Positions 16,074-23,951 of a DNA stretch of 64,000 bases are shown here, in pieces (positions within the stretch are counted from its first letter, which is position 1; each line of letters starts with the position of its first letter). Both the position numbers and the translations under genes were made by a program. This DNA is from Leptolyngbya sp. KIOST-1. Its GTDB lineage: Bacteria; Cyanobacteriota; Cyanobacteriia; Phormidesmidales; Phormidesmidaceae. The notes under the pieces are model-generated. The model had not been told where the DNA came from. It worked only from the letters and a program-made list of their open reading frames with translations, and made no database searches. Location: the NCBI RefSeq assembly GCF_000763385.1, contig NZ_JQFA01000004.1, positions 992,001 to 1,056,000 on the forward strand, read 5' to 3'.

Positions 16074-16108
16074 TGAAATCAGCGTGAAATGACAACGGCG
16101 CTGATTTC
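16074..16108 (-). promoter_or_regulatory. RppA-type box D with overlapping inverted repeat
   Basis: TGAAAT at 16074-16079 and 16085-16090, 11-bp period; toward the DUF305 gene this reads ATTTCA-N5-ATTTCA. A perfect 10-bp inverted repeat overlaps it: GAAATCAGCG (16075-16084) with CGCTGATTTC (16099-16108). The box is 110 nt before the DUF305 start, and CATAAT at about 16056 on that strand could be a -10 element. Confidence 0.55.
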
Positions 16109-16227
16109 ATCATTTTTTCGTTGGATACGAAACTGTATCCAACAAGCTTGCTTGCCTTATGAGGTTAATCTTCGGAACTCTTTATTTTTTTCGGTTTCCG
16201 TACAGTGGCTTAACGGATAAGATCTAG

Positions 16228-19200
16228 CTAATCTCCTATTTCCATAGCCCAACCTTTCCGTTTAGAAGACGGCACCTGCTGCTGCCCAGCCATCCGAACC
16301 ACATGGGCCGCATAGTTCATAGCCTCCTTCTTCCCCTGTTTGTCATGGATCAACCTCACCGTCTCACTCCCCGCCACCAGCATCAGCGTCACCTCCTTAG
16401 GCGAATACCCATCCCGCAATGCCCGCTGCGCTACCCGCAGCTCCAAACTTGCTGATGGTAACCCCGCTGAGTACCGCTCCCATCGAGCCAAAAGCTGCTC
16501 CCTCGTATTCACCGCCGTCGGTTCAGGAGCATCTACCCTTTGCTGCTTTCGTTCAACCGTCCGTCCAACCGCTCTAGCGACTCTATCAAGTGCTGCTGCA
16601 AAGCCAACTCGGTCTTGAGCTGCCCGTTCCAACTGCTCAACGCCGCAATTAACAGTCTCAACTGCTCCTGCAAAGTCGCCTGCGCATCGGAAGAGGTCTC
16701 GTCGCTGACGATACGCTGCAATTGCGCGACCAAGCACCCCAAGCTCTGGTTCCAGTGCTGCGGCCACATCGCCAAATCTTCCCCCAAGCTCTGGACGTGC
16801 TCTTCGAGGTGCAGCACCCGCTGCGTATTCACGCAGATCTCGGCCCGTAGCGGCTCTAAGCTGTTCTGCAACACGCTGGCCAATACGCTCTCCCACTGCT
16901 CTGGGGTCAAGGCTGGGGATGGGTTCTGGTTCGCGCTGTTCCCGTTCGAGTAATTGTCCATGGTTAATCACCTGTTGAGTTAAGGGCACGTAGTCACTCA
17001 CGTTCTCCTTGGCCCGCGACACCTGGGCCAGCCGCACCAAGTCGGCCTGGCTGGTTGTGTACAACGTCACAGCCCGCTTCGCCCTGGAAATCGCCACATA
17101 AAACGCTTCTCGATTCGTCGTTTCGCCCAGCAGGGCCAGCACCCGCTCCGCCGTCTTGCCCTGGCTGCTGTAGGTGGTGCTCACCCAGGCGTAGTCGATG
17201 TATTGATTCCCACTGAGGTTGATCGTGGCGGTATGGCCCGCGCCATCCTGAATTGTTGCTGTCCCATCAGATCCCAGCTCCGTCACCACAAACCCTTGCC
17301 CATTGCGGATTCCGGCTTTGGAGTTGTTGCGTGTCCATTTGAGGCGATCGCCCACCGCCACCTCAATGGATTGAGTTGTATAAACGGTTTTGCGCGGGCA
17401 CGCTGCTGGATTGATCGATAATACTGATCCACTCGGCGTCTCCAGTACCACTTGCTGGGCCTCGACATTCACCGCTACCACCCGGTACTGCTCCCCCCTC
17501 AGCAACCCCTGCTTCTGGTAATCCTGAACTGGTACCAGCACATCACCTGACGCATAGACTTTGAGGTAACTGGCCTGAGCCGTGGTTAGATCCTTCCGTC
17601 GCAAGCTCTGCAACACAAACCCATCCGCGCCCAAAGCACCCTCATCCTGCAATCCCACCCGCACCGCCTGAGTCAGGGCTAATCGCTCTGCGTTGGTTCC
17701 CGCCAACACCAGCGTAGTCTCCCGCTCTACCGCCGCCAGCGCCAAATAATCTGCCGCCACCTGCTGAATCCGCTCCTTGGTTTGAGATCCTTCCTTCACA
17801 CACCCAGCCTGGGCCAGGATCTCAATGCCTTCATTGACCTGCCCCTGGGCCACCAACTCCACAGCCGATCGCAGCACCCCAGTCTGTTGTCGTCGATGGG
17901 TCTCCAGGTAAGCGGTTGACATTCCCCCTGCTTGTAAGCTCTTGAAGGGATTGCCTGCCTCTACAGCGGAGAGCTGTCGGGTATCGCCTACCAAGAGCAC
18001 CCTTGCCTGCTCCAACGTTGCCCGCCGCAAGAGAGCATGGGCATCCTTCATGCTCAATAGCCCTGCCTCATCGACAATCCATAGCGTTGACTGAGGCGGT
18101 TCATCCAAGGGTTGAGACACCAATAATCCAGCAACCGTAATGGTTTGAATGCCCAGCGACTCTCCCAATACATGAGCGGCTTCAGCGCTGGGGGCCAAGC
18201 CTCGGATCAGGTAGCCCTGCCCTTGAGCCAGATCCTTCAACACGCTTAGGGCATAGGTTTTGCCAGCTCCCGCTACGCCTTGCCAGGCCATCACCGCATC
18301 TGGTGTGGTCGCTGCCATCTCCACCGCATGTTGCTGTTCAGGGTTTAAGGAGTGAGTTACCAGATCGTCCAACTGGGTACCGTTGGGGACAATTGCGCTC
18401 ACCTGCCCCTGTCCCTGTTGCATTAAGCGGATGGTGTTGAGTTCCAAATTCAGTGCTGTCTGGGTGGTCAACTTGCCGTCGACAACTTTGATAAGTTCAA
18501 GGCTGTCGGCGATCGCCTCCTCAATCGCCTCAAACCCCTGCATCCCTAACTCGTGCTCAAAGACAAACCGCTCCAGCGTCGTCTGCCGAAACACCGACTC
18601 CCGCTCCCCACAGTGCTGGATTGCCGCGTCAATTACTGAAGCAGCCGATGGCTGATCGCCAATTGCTGGGGTATTGCCTTCTGGTAGCTCCGGCAGTTCT
18701 AGCCCCTTCAACTGAATCAGCGCATTCCACCCCCGCTGTAACAGCCCCTCGTCCACCTCCTTAGGTTTCCGCTTCCGTGACACCAGGGTCGCCGTTTCCC
18801 GCATCGCTCGATTGTTCTTGGAGCCTGTCGACTCCCACTCTTCGATCAGCTTTAGAATCTGCTGCCTGCGGGTCGAGAATGCCTTGAGCAGATCCGGCGA
18901 GTATCCCACTATCTCAAACTGCCCGTGGGCCTTTGGCTCAATTTGGTAGCCCTGCCGCCTCAGCGCTACCGCCAGTTCATTTTGATAAATCTGGCCCAGG
19001 AGCTTTTGGTTGGCGATCGCACTTTCATTGCTCAAACTAAACCACCGTCCATCCTCCAACTGCGTCGCATTCATCACCACACAATGACTGTGCAGCTGCG
19101 GCTCCGCCTCCCGACTAGTGGAATGGGTAAACACAGCTGCCGCAATATTCCCCGTCGTCACCTTGGTTCGCCCCGCTTCCGTTGAAACTCTGGTCTGGGC

Positions 19201-19563
19201 ATAGCGCTCTTCCAACACCGATAGCGCTTTCGCCACCGCCTGATGATGGGCCTCCAACACTCGCTCGTCCTGCTGCACTAGGGCCGCAATACTGACACTT
19301 TTCGGGGCGCTGAAGGTAAAGTCGGTCGCCGCCCGTCGATTTTCTGGGTCAATTGCCTTTCCTGTCAGCGATCGCCCGTCGGTCGCCTGCCCCGAGAGCA
19401 TCTGGCTGAAAGCTTGCTGATTAACTGTCCCAGCTAGACCCAACGACGCAGCTCCTTTACCCACCCACTGGGTCGGGTGAGCGGCTTCTTCAACCGAGTA
19501 ATAGTCCTCGTGGGTGTAGTAGGTCTCCGCTTGAGCGGCAGAGAGATTACTCGTGGAAAGCAT
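16228..19563 (-). CDS. MobF-family conjugative relaxase-helicase (TrwC/TraI type)
   Basis: 1111 residues. The N-terminal relaxase domain starts MLSTSNLSAAQAETYY with candidate catalytic tyrosines Y15/Y16 and Y21/Y22, then DFTFSAPKSVS. The metal-binding three-His motif is FTHSTSREAEPQLHSHC (H147, H158, H160). The helicase half has Walker A GVAGAGKT (K435), Walker B IVDEAGLL, and later helicase motifs (YAWVSTTYSSQGKTAE, F-Y-V-A-I-S-R-A-K). It would nick a cognate oriT and unwind the transferred strand. Residues about 868-1010 are also read in another frame by a 142-codon ORF. The last ~60 residues resemble the small protein at 21571-21951. No coupling protein or secretion genes are visible, so transfer would need help from elsewhere. 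Confidence 0.92.
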   Translation of the reverse strand: MLSTSNLSAAQAETYYTHEDYYSVEEAAHPTQWVGKGAASLGLAGTVNQQAFSQMLSGQATDGRSLTGKAIDPENRRAATDFTFSAPKSVSIAALVQQDERVLEAHHQAVAKALSVLEERYAQTRVSTEAGRTKVTTGNIAAAVFTHSTSREAEPQLHSHCVVMNATQLEDGRWFSLSNESAIANQKLLGQIYQNELAVALRRQGYQIEPKAHGQFEIVGYSPDLLKAFSTRRQQILKLIEEWESTGSKNNRAMRETATLVSRKRKPKEVDEGLLQRGWNALIQLKGLELPELPEGNTPAIGDQPSAASVIDAAIQHCGERESVFRQTTLERFVFEHELGMQGFEAIEEAIADSLELIKVVDGKLTTQTALNLELNTIRLMQQGQGQVSAIVPNGTQLDDLVTHSLNPEQQHAVEMAATTPDAVMAWQGVAGAGKTYALSVLKDLAQGQGYLIRGLAPSAEAAHVLGESLGIQTITVAGLLVSQPLDEPPQSTLWIVDEAGLLSMKDAHALLRRATLEQARVLLVGDTRQLSAVEAGNPFKSLQAGGMSTAYLETHRRQQTGVLRSAVELVAQGQVNEGIEILAQAGCVKEGSQTKERIQQVAADYLALAAVERETTLVLAGTNAERLALTQAVRVGLQDEGALGADGFVLQSLRRKDLTTAQASYLKVYASGDVLVPVQDYQKQGLLRGEQYRVVAVNVEAQQVVLETPSGSVLSINPAACPRKTVYTTQSIEVAVGDRLKWTRNNSKAGIRNGQGFVVTELGSDGTATIQDGAGHTATINLSGNQYIDYAWVSTTYSSQGKTAERVLALLGETTNREAFYVAISRAKRAVTLYTTSQADLVRLAQVSRAKENVSDYVPLTQQVINHGQLLEREQREPEPIPSLDPRAVGERIGQRVAEQLRAATGRDLREYAAGAAPRRARPELGGRFGDVAAALEPELGVLGRAIAAYRQRRDLFRCAGDFAGAVETVNCGVEQLERAAQDRVGFAAALDRVARAVGRTVERKQQRVDAPEPTAVNTREQLLARWERYSAGLPSASLELRVAQRALRDGYSPKEVTLMLVAGSETVRLIHDKQGKKEAMNYAAHVVRMAGQQQVPSSKRKGWAMEIGD
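16533..16961 (-). CDS. ORF nested in the relaxase gene in another frame, coiled-coil-like
   Basis: 142 codons, fully inside the relaxase gene on the same strand in a different frame. ATG 16961 is preceded by AGGTGA (16973-16968) with 6 nt spacing, a good Shine-Dalgarno. The product looks like real protein: a polar N-terminus (N-S-A-N-Q-N-P-S-P-A-L-T-P-E-Q-W), then long amphipathic helices (LHLEEHVQSLGEDL, ATLQEQLRLLIAALSSW, LIESLERLDGRL) suggesting a coiled coil. Nested genes inside relaxase genes are known from ColE1-type plasmids (mbeB/mbeD in mbeA). Codon-level conservation is needed to prove it is used. Confidence 0.5.
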   Translation of the reverse strand: MDNYSNGNSANQNPSPALTPEQWESVLASVLQNSLEPLRAEICVNTQRVLHLEEHVQSLGEDLAMWPQHWNQSLGCLVAQLQRIVSDETSSDAQATLQEQLRLLIAALSSWNGQLKTELALQQHLIESLERLDGRLNESSKG

Positions 19564-19861
19564 GGAGAAGCAAGGTTAAAAACACGACGCTCCGTTGAAG
19601 GGAAACTGAAGCGTCTTCAAAAACGGTAGAAACCCTGCGGGGAGGGCCGTTGTCCGGTTTTTGCCAAAACCTTGGCGTACTGTGTGGCCTCTCCGCGAAG
19701 CCCCCGATAGGGGCGCAGCACTCGGATACAGGACCCGAAATACAATTCCCATATTATCCCTGTTTTGCGCTTTTGGGCTAAATTTACGAATGTTGACATC
19801 CCATATATTCCCATTCCTGCAAATGTGGTCTATGGTAGGGATGTCGCGTTTGGAACGGCCT
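19564..19861. other. divergent intergenic region, candidate oriT/partition site
   Basis: About 300 bp between the relaxase and parM-like starts. It holds near-repeats TTCCCATATTATCCC (from about 19746) and ATCCCATATATTCCC (from about 19798), which could bind the ParR-like protein, a TTGACA at 19793-19798, and a small palindrome CCCC-gata-GGGG at about 19700. Relaxase genes of the MobF group commonly lie next to oriT and partition adaptors bind repeats before parM; no nick site can be identified by eye. Confidence 0.35.
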
Positions 19862-20989
19862 ATGCCGCACGCTATGACTGAGAAACCAACGGTTTTGATG
19901 GTGGCTGACCTCGGTTCGTCAGCCTCGAAGGTTTTCTATCGGGTTGGGGGAGGGGCTACGCTGGCGCTGTGGATGGGTGCAGAAGTTGCTCCCAATTTAT
20001 CCCAGGCGGTGCTGACTCAATTTCGGGGCAGCACTCGCCCTCAAGATTCTGCCTGGCTGGAGTTGGGTGAGCAGGTGGTGCTGGTGGGGGAGTCAGCGAA
20101 GGCCTGCTTGGAGTCCAACAGCATTCGCGCCAATAAGTCTGAGTTGGCGGCTTACAAGATTGCAGCGGCGCTGGGGGTAGTGGCTGAGTTGGAGTCGTTA
20201 CCTCCTTCCTTTGAGGCGGTTCTCTGGTTGGCCTTACCCTTGACCGAGTTGGGCACCCGCGATGCTATCCGCAAGCAAGCGGAGGCCATTTGCCAGGGGG
20301 GATTTCGGTTTCGGGGGGAACCGCGGCGGGTGGGGCTGAGGATGCAGGCGTTTCCCGAGGGGTTTGGGCTGTACTTGAACAGGAAGGGTGAGTTGGAAGC
20401 GGTGGGACAGGAAATTAACCAGCGGCGTACCCTGATTGTGATGATGGGCCACCGCAACCTGTCGGTGCTTTGCTTTGATGGCGGCTCGCTGCGGGCGGCG
20501 GGGTCAAATTCCAATGGGCCAGGCTTCTGGCCGATATTTGAGAAGGCGGCGCGATCTGCTGGGGTGACCCAGCCCGACTATGGGTTTCTGATGGCGGCGA
20601 TCGCATCCAATCAATCCCAACAGCTCTCCGTGGCGCATGGGCGGTTGTTTGACTTTAGTGAGCCGATGACAGCTTGCTTGGATACCTACTGGCAGGCGGT
20701 GCTGACCTACTGGCAAGACCAGGTGATGCCGCAGCTAGAGGTCATGAATACCGAGGTGATCATCAGTGGTGGCGCGTCGTCGATCCTTCGGTCACGGCTG
20801 AGTGCCTACTTTACTGAGCTGGGGTTGTCGCAGCAGGTGCTGTTTACCGAAGGTGGCCCTCGGCGGCTAGAGGCGCTGGTGCGGGGGGTGCCCGAATCGG
20901 CCCAGATTCCCTCCATGACATTACGAATGGCCGATAGCTATGGTCTGTTTCGGGGCCTGATCGGTACGCTCGATTCCGTCGCCGTTTAG
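19862..20989 (+). CDS. ParM/StbA-like plasmid segregation actin
   Basis: 375 residues from ATG 19862; ATG 19874 (MTEKPTVLMVADLG) is an equally good start, and the longer reading from 19661 runs through non-coding sequence. The N-terminal phosphate-1 loop is MVADLGSSASKVFYRV, and the C-terminal half has an adenosine-like loop VIISGGASSIL. The length and weak actin fold fit ParM/Alp-type bacterial actins that push plasmid copies apart. It is divergent from the relaxase and followed at 27 nt by a ParR-like gene, the normal type II partition order. A segregation actin in an otherwise chromosome-like context points to an integrated plasmid or a plasmid-like integrative element. Confidence 0.75.
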   Translation: MPHAMTEKPTVLMVADLGSSASKVFYRVGGGATLALWMGAEVAPNLSQAVLTQFRGSTRPQDSAWLELGEQVVLVGESAKACLESNSIRANKSELAAYKIAAALGVVAELESLPPSFEAVLWLALPLTELGTRDAIRKQAEAICQGGFRFRGEPRRVGLRMQAFPEGFGLYLNRKGELEAVGQEINQRRTLIVMMGHRNLSVLCFDGGSLRAAGSNSNGPGFWPIFEKAARSAGVTQPDYGFLMAAIASNQSQQLSVAHGRLFDFSEPMTACLDTYWQAVLTYWQDQVMPQLEVMNTEVIISGGASSILRSRLSAYFTELGLSQQVLFTEGGPRRLEALVRGVPESAQIPSMTLRMADSYGLFRGLIGTLDSVAV

Positions 20990-21015
20990 AGTTTAGAAAG
21001 CACGTCGCAAAACCT

Positions 21016-21558
21016 ATGGCTTCCAAGTCTCAGCCCGATAAACGTCAAAACCGCAAGCGGATCCTGTTCTCCTTCAATGTCGATTTGGAGTCGCCCCTAG
21101 GGGTCGTGTTTCAGTACCTGATGCACAACCCAAAGATGCCGAGCCAGATGGGCAAGCAGAAGGGTGTGGAGGCGATCGCCGCTTTCTGGCGACCGTTTGC
21201 TTTTCAGATGCAGGGCCAGGTCAATGACGATGAGCTGAAGGTGCTGGCTCGCGAGTCGTTGATGACCCTCCAGCGGCAGATGGAGCTGATTGCGGAGACC
21301 TTTGAGGTGGAGTTGCCCCAGTCAGATGCGGTAACGCCGGAGCTAGAGGTGGCCCTGGAGCGTACGGTGGAGCGGGTGCTCCAGCGGTATGTGGGAGCGG
21401 GTGCGCTGAGTCTTCAGAAAACGCCAACACCAGCACACGCAGCGGGGGTGACATCTACCGACTCTATGCTGGTGCCGCCGGGGGAAGAGGGCGTGGGATT
21501 TGAGCTGGACATGTTCCAGGAATTTGAATCCGTTTCACCCAAAGATCTGGTGTCGTAG
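21016..21558 (+). CDS. ParR-like partition adaptor (inferred)
   Basis: 180 residues. It begins basic (SKSQPDKRQNRKRILFSFNV) and continues with a compact helical part (SPLGVVFQYLMHN, G-V-E-A-I-A-A-F-W-R-P-F-A), as expected for a small ribbon-helix-helix type DNA binder. Helical middle (LMTLQRQMELIAETFEVEL), then an acidic, probably disordered C-terminus ending in F-E-L-D-M-F-Q-E-F-E. ParR proteins bind centromere repeats by the N-terminus and ParM by an acidic C-terminus, which matches this layout. No motif is decisive, so the call rests mostly on position after parM. It is 27 nt after parM and 12 nt before the next gene. Confidence 0.5.
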   Translation: MASKSQPDKRQNRKRILFSFNVDLESPLGVVFQYLMHNPKMPSQMGKQKGVEAIAAFWRPFAFQMQGQVNDDELKVLARESLMTLQRQMELIAETFEVELPQSDAVTPELEVALERTVERVLQRYVGAGALSLQKTPTPAHAAGVTSTDSMLVPPGEEGVGFELDMFQEFESVSPKDLVS

Positions 21559-21570
21559 GGGGGTAGCGCG

Positions 21571-21951
21571 ATGGAGTTGACACCAAAGGAACCAGCGACC
21601 GAAGTAGGGGTGCAGGCGCGGCAGGCCTATCTGACCTTTGCCCAGCGGGTGGTTGGGGATGAGGTAGATTACGCCACGCTCTACCAGCAGTTTGCCTCGA
21701 ATGATTGGGCGGCGATCAAGCTCGACGATGCAGTGGCGGAGGCGGTGCTACGGGCGGGCTATTCGCAGAAGTCGGCGGTGGGGGTGTTGCACCAGGGGCC
21801 TTATGTGCAGCATCAGGTGCATCAGAAGGGGGCTCCGGCGGCGGCGATGAGTCAATATGTGCGATCTACCGTGCTGATGGCCGTGCAACGGGTCTCTGGG
21901 CAGAGCCAGGGAACCCGGCGGCAGCAGCAACCTGGGTTGGAGATGGAGTAG
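21571..21951 (+). CDS. small protein sharing a domain with the relaxase C-terminus
   Basis: 126 residues, 12 nt after the ParR-like gene and in the same operon. No named family. Residues about 52-104 align with relaxase residues about 1042-1093: both have V-A-x3-L-R-x-G-Y-S-x-K, then G, H-x-K, A-M and a final M-A, roughly one third identical by eye with one gap. The remaining N-terminus (RQAYLTFAQRVVG, D-Y-A-T-L-Y-Q-Q-F) and Gln-rich tail are unique. A shared domain suggests a common partner or DNA site in mobilisation or maintenance. Confidence 0.65.
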   Translation: MELTPKEPATEVGVQARQAYLTFAQRVVGDEVDYATLYQQFASNDWAAIKLDDAVAEAVLRAGYSQKSAVGVLHQGPYVQHQVHQKGAPAAAMSQYVRSTVLMAVQRVSGQSQGTRRQQQPGLEME

Positions 21952-21977
21952 CCCTGGTGCATGGGAGTCTTGGCCCG

Positions 21978-22313
21978 ATGACAAAACTCAACCTGTCAGA
22001 ACTTGATAAGCGGCTCACCCTACTTGAGGCTCAGCAGCAATGGGTGTACCGCGTTTTGGAAACCTATGGGATAAAAGGGCTCTGGCTCTCTCCCGGCAAG
22101 GCCTCTGCCCTGTTGGGCATTAGCCGCGATCGCATCCTGGCAGAAGTTGAACGGGCCGAGAAGATGCGCTCTTTAGGCAAGCGCGGCGACGTTAGCTACG
22201 GTATTCACTACAGAAATATTCAGGATCCAGAGGTCGGTCAACCGACCTGGCAAATTCATGTCGCGGCATTTGACCAGGTGCTAGCTATTCCTCCCGAGCA
22301 GCGGAAGATTTAG
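21978..22313 (+). CDS. small helix-turn-helix-like protein
   Basis: 111 residues from ATG 21978, inside a longer open frame whose 5' part is a shadow of the previous gene. Residues 1-28 form a leucine-rich helix (LSELDKRLTLLEAQQQWVYR). Residues 38-66 (LSPGKASALLGISRDRILAE) resemble an excisionase or MerR-type helix-turn-helix; the C-terminus is a small mixed region (YGIHYRNIQDPEVGQPTW). It could regulate the partition operon or the element. It is the last gene before a strong terminator. Confidence 0.6.
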   Translation: MTKLNLSELDKRLTLLEAQQQWVYRVLETYGIKGLWLSPGKASALLGISRDRILAEVERAEKMRSLGKRGDVSYGIHYRNIQDPEVGQPTWQIHVAAFDQVLAIPPEQRKI

Positions 22314-22362
22314 CTGTTCTGGCAATGATGGCATAGATAGTTAATTGACCGGAGGGTGAGAT

Positions 22363-22398
22363 GAGCGAACGGCAGGATTAAAACCCTGCCGTTCGCTC
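22363..22398 (+). terminator. rho-independent terminator of the parM-like operon
   Basis: GAGCGAACGGCAGG (22363-22376) and CCTGCCGTTCGCTC (22385-22398) form a perfect 14-bp stem with an 8-nt A-rich loop, followed by AATCGTTTT. It lies about 50 nt after the last gene of the partition block. Confidence 0.8.
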
Positions 22399-22561
22399 AA
22401 TCGTTTTAGCCATCTCAAAGTGGTGCATGAGTCCTGGACGAATGACGCTATCTAACTAATTGGCTGGATCTTTAGCAACAAGTATTTGGGGGAGAAATGG
22501 GGGATTTATGTTGAGCTAATGCTCGTATTCCTTGTCAAACAGTGATTTCAAGATATACCCT

Positions 22562-22622
22562 CGCAGTCTCGAAAACTGTTTTGGGGTCAAACCCAACGAG
22601 GGTTCGAATCCCTCCCTCTCCG
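22562..22622 (+). tRNA. 3' fragment of tRNA-Ser(CGA), probable att scar
   Basis: The anticodon arm GCAGT-CTCGAAA-ACTGT, variable arm, T arm GAGGG-TTCGAAT-CCCTC, 3' acceptor strand CCTCTCC and G73 are all present. The upstream 35-40 nt do not form a D arm, and no GGAGAGG acceptor partner occurs at the right distance. It is therefore a truncated tRNA, not a working gene. Duplicated 3' tRNA ends are the usual product of tyrosine-integrase insertion. The full copy should lie at the other end of the element, outside this window. Confidence 0.75.
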
Positions 22623-22711
22623 TTTAAATCCAGATCCGTGACGGTGTGCGGCGTTCCCCTTGCTTTACTCAGGTGAGAACAGTCAAGCTGATTGTAGGTA
22701 GTTCGTACTCT

Positions 22712-22855
22712 GCGTTGCTGAATGCAGGTATGATATACCCCCTCGCCCCCCAATTCTGGGGGAGTCGAACGCTCAAAGTCCCCCAGAATTGGGGGACTTA
22801 GGGGGCGATGATAAGGATGTCAAGTTTACAGATTCATTACTCAATTCAGCAACGC
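22712..22855. mobile_element. MITE-like element overlapping the pyrC 3' end
   Basis: Terminal inverted repeats GCGTTGCTGAAT (22712-22723) and ATTCAGCAACGC (22844-22855) are exact. Inside is a second palindrome, CCCCCAATTCTGGGGGA near 22746-22763 against TCCCCCAGAATTGGGGGA at 22780-22797. It is about 144 bp long with no coding capacity. The right arm encodes the final residues and the stop codon of pyrC. Confidence 0.65.
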
Positions 22856-23875
22856 CTTCCAGGTGAGCGCCTCTCCGGCCCGCAGGGGCACCAGACCATC
22901 GTCCACAAAGGGCAGCTGATCGGGAATGCGCCAGGTGGTTTTGCTCAGGGTAATGCGATCGCGGTTGCGCGGCAGCTGGTAAAAATCTGGTCCATAGAAG
23001 CTGGCGAAGGCCTCCAGTTTGTCGAGGGCGTTAACGCTCTCAAATGCCTCGGCGTACAGTTCCAGGGCGTGCAGGGCCGAAAAACACCCGGCGCAGCCGC
23101 AGGCACTTTCTTTGCTGTGGCGAGAGTGGGGGGCGCTGTCGGTACCCAGAAAAAACTTGGGATTGCCCGAGGTGGCCGCCCGCAAAATGGCCTGGCGGTG
23201 GGTTTCGCGCTTCAAAATGGGCAGGCAGAAGTAGTGTGGCCGCAGCCCCCCTTGAAACAACGCATTGCGGCTATACAGCAGATGCTGGGGGGTAATTGTA
23301 GCCGCCGTGCGGTCGGTTGCCAGCACATAGTCCACCGCCTCTGAGGTTGTAATGTGCTCCAGCACCACGCGCAACTGGGGAAAGCGCTGCTTTAGGGGAA
23401 TCAGGTGTTTCTCTATGAACACCTTTTCGCGGTCGAATATATCCACCGCCGGGTCGGTCACTTCCCCGTGGAGCAGGAGCGGCATATCGGCCTGCTCCAT
23501 GGCCTCAAAGACGCGATCGCATTTGCCAATGTCGGTGACCCCCGCATCTGAGTTCGTCGTTGCTCCGGCGGGGTAGTACTTCACCGCTTTGACAAACTGA
23601 GCCTCCCTGGCCGTCACAATTTCCTCGGGGCGGGTGTTGTCGGTCAGGTAGAGGGTCATCAGTGGCTCAAACTGCTGACCTGCCGGAATGGCCGCAAGAA
23701 TGCGATCGCGGTAGGCCGCCGCCTCGGCCACCGTACGCACTGGCGGCTTCAGGTTCGGCATCACAATTGCCCGAGCAAACTGCCGCACCGTGTGGGGCAG
23801 TACCGCCTTCAGCACCTCGCCATCGCGCAGGTGCAGGTGCCAGTCGTCGGGTCGAGTCAGGGTCAGCGTTTCCAT
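22841..23875 (-). CDS. pyrC: dihydroorotase, class II
   Basis: 344 residues. Third step of pyrimidine synthesis: cyclises carbamoyl-aspartate to dihydroorotate in the cytoplasm. Zinc ligands and catalytic residues are all visible: H13/H15 in DWHLHLRDG, the carboxylated lysine K99 in [14 protein letters not shown]136 (LLLHGEV), H174 (VLEHITT), and D246 in [14 protein letters not shown]. Length matches the E. coli-type enzyme. The last four residues (A-L-L-N) and stop come from an inserted MITE-like repeat, so the native C-terminus has been replaced at little cost. PyrR at 39015 is another pyrimidine gene in the window. Confidence 0.96.
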   Translation of the reverse strand: METLTLTRPDDWHLHLRDGEVLKAVLPHTVRQFARAIVMPNLKPPVRTVAEAAAYRDRILAAIPAGQQFEPLMTLYLTDNTRPEEIVTAREAQFVKAVKYYPAGATTNSDAGVTDIGKCDRVFEAMEQADMPLLLHGEVTDPAVDIFDREKVFIEKHLIPLKQRFPQLRVVLEHITTSEAVDYVLATDRTAATITPQHLLYSRNALFQGGLRPHYFCLPILKRETHRQAILRAATSGNPKFFLGTDSAPHSRHSKESACGCAGCFSALHALELYAEAFESVNALDKLEAFASFYGPDFYQLPRNRDRITLSKTTWRIPDQLPFVDDGLVPLRAGEALTWKALLN

Positions 23876-23921
23876 GGTTTCATCCTATTGCAAACCTCCA
23901 TTAGGGTAGGGCAGGTTCGAC

Positions 23922-23951
23922 GCAGGGGCATTGCACTGCAATATCCCCATC
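23922..23951. repeat. interspersed palindromic repeat, family 1, copy 2
   Basis: Core GCAGGGGCATTGCACTGCA, then ATATCCCCATC, a slightly degraded palindrome. It sits 46 bp upstream of the pyrC start. Confidence 0.65.

Larger units (their letters stand above)
22314..22840. other. gene-free junction between mobile block and chromosome
   Basis: No protein gene seen. It contains the terminator at 22363, the tRNA-Ser fragment ending at 22622, about 90 bp of unassigned sequence, and most of a MITE-like element from 22712. It is the likely right boundary of the integrated element. Confidence 0.6.

Noticed and set aside
19617-19814. 65-codon ORF on the minus strand between relaxase and parM
   Set aside because: Lies across the divergent promoter region and repeats; no motif or ribosome-binding site.
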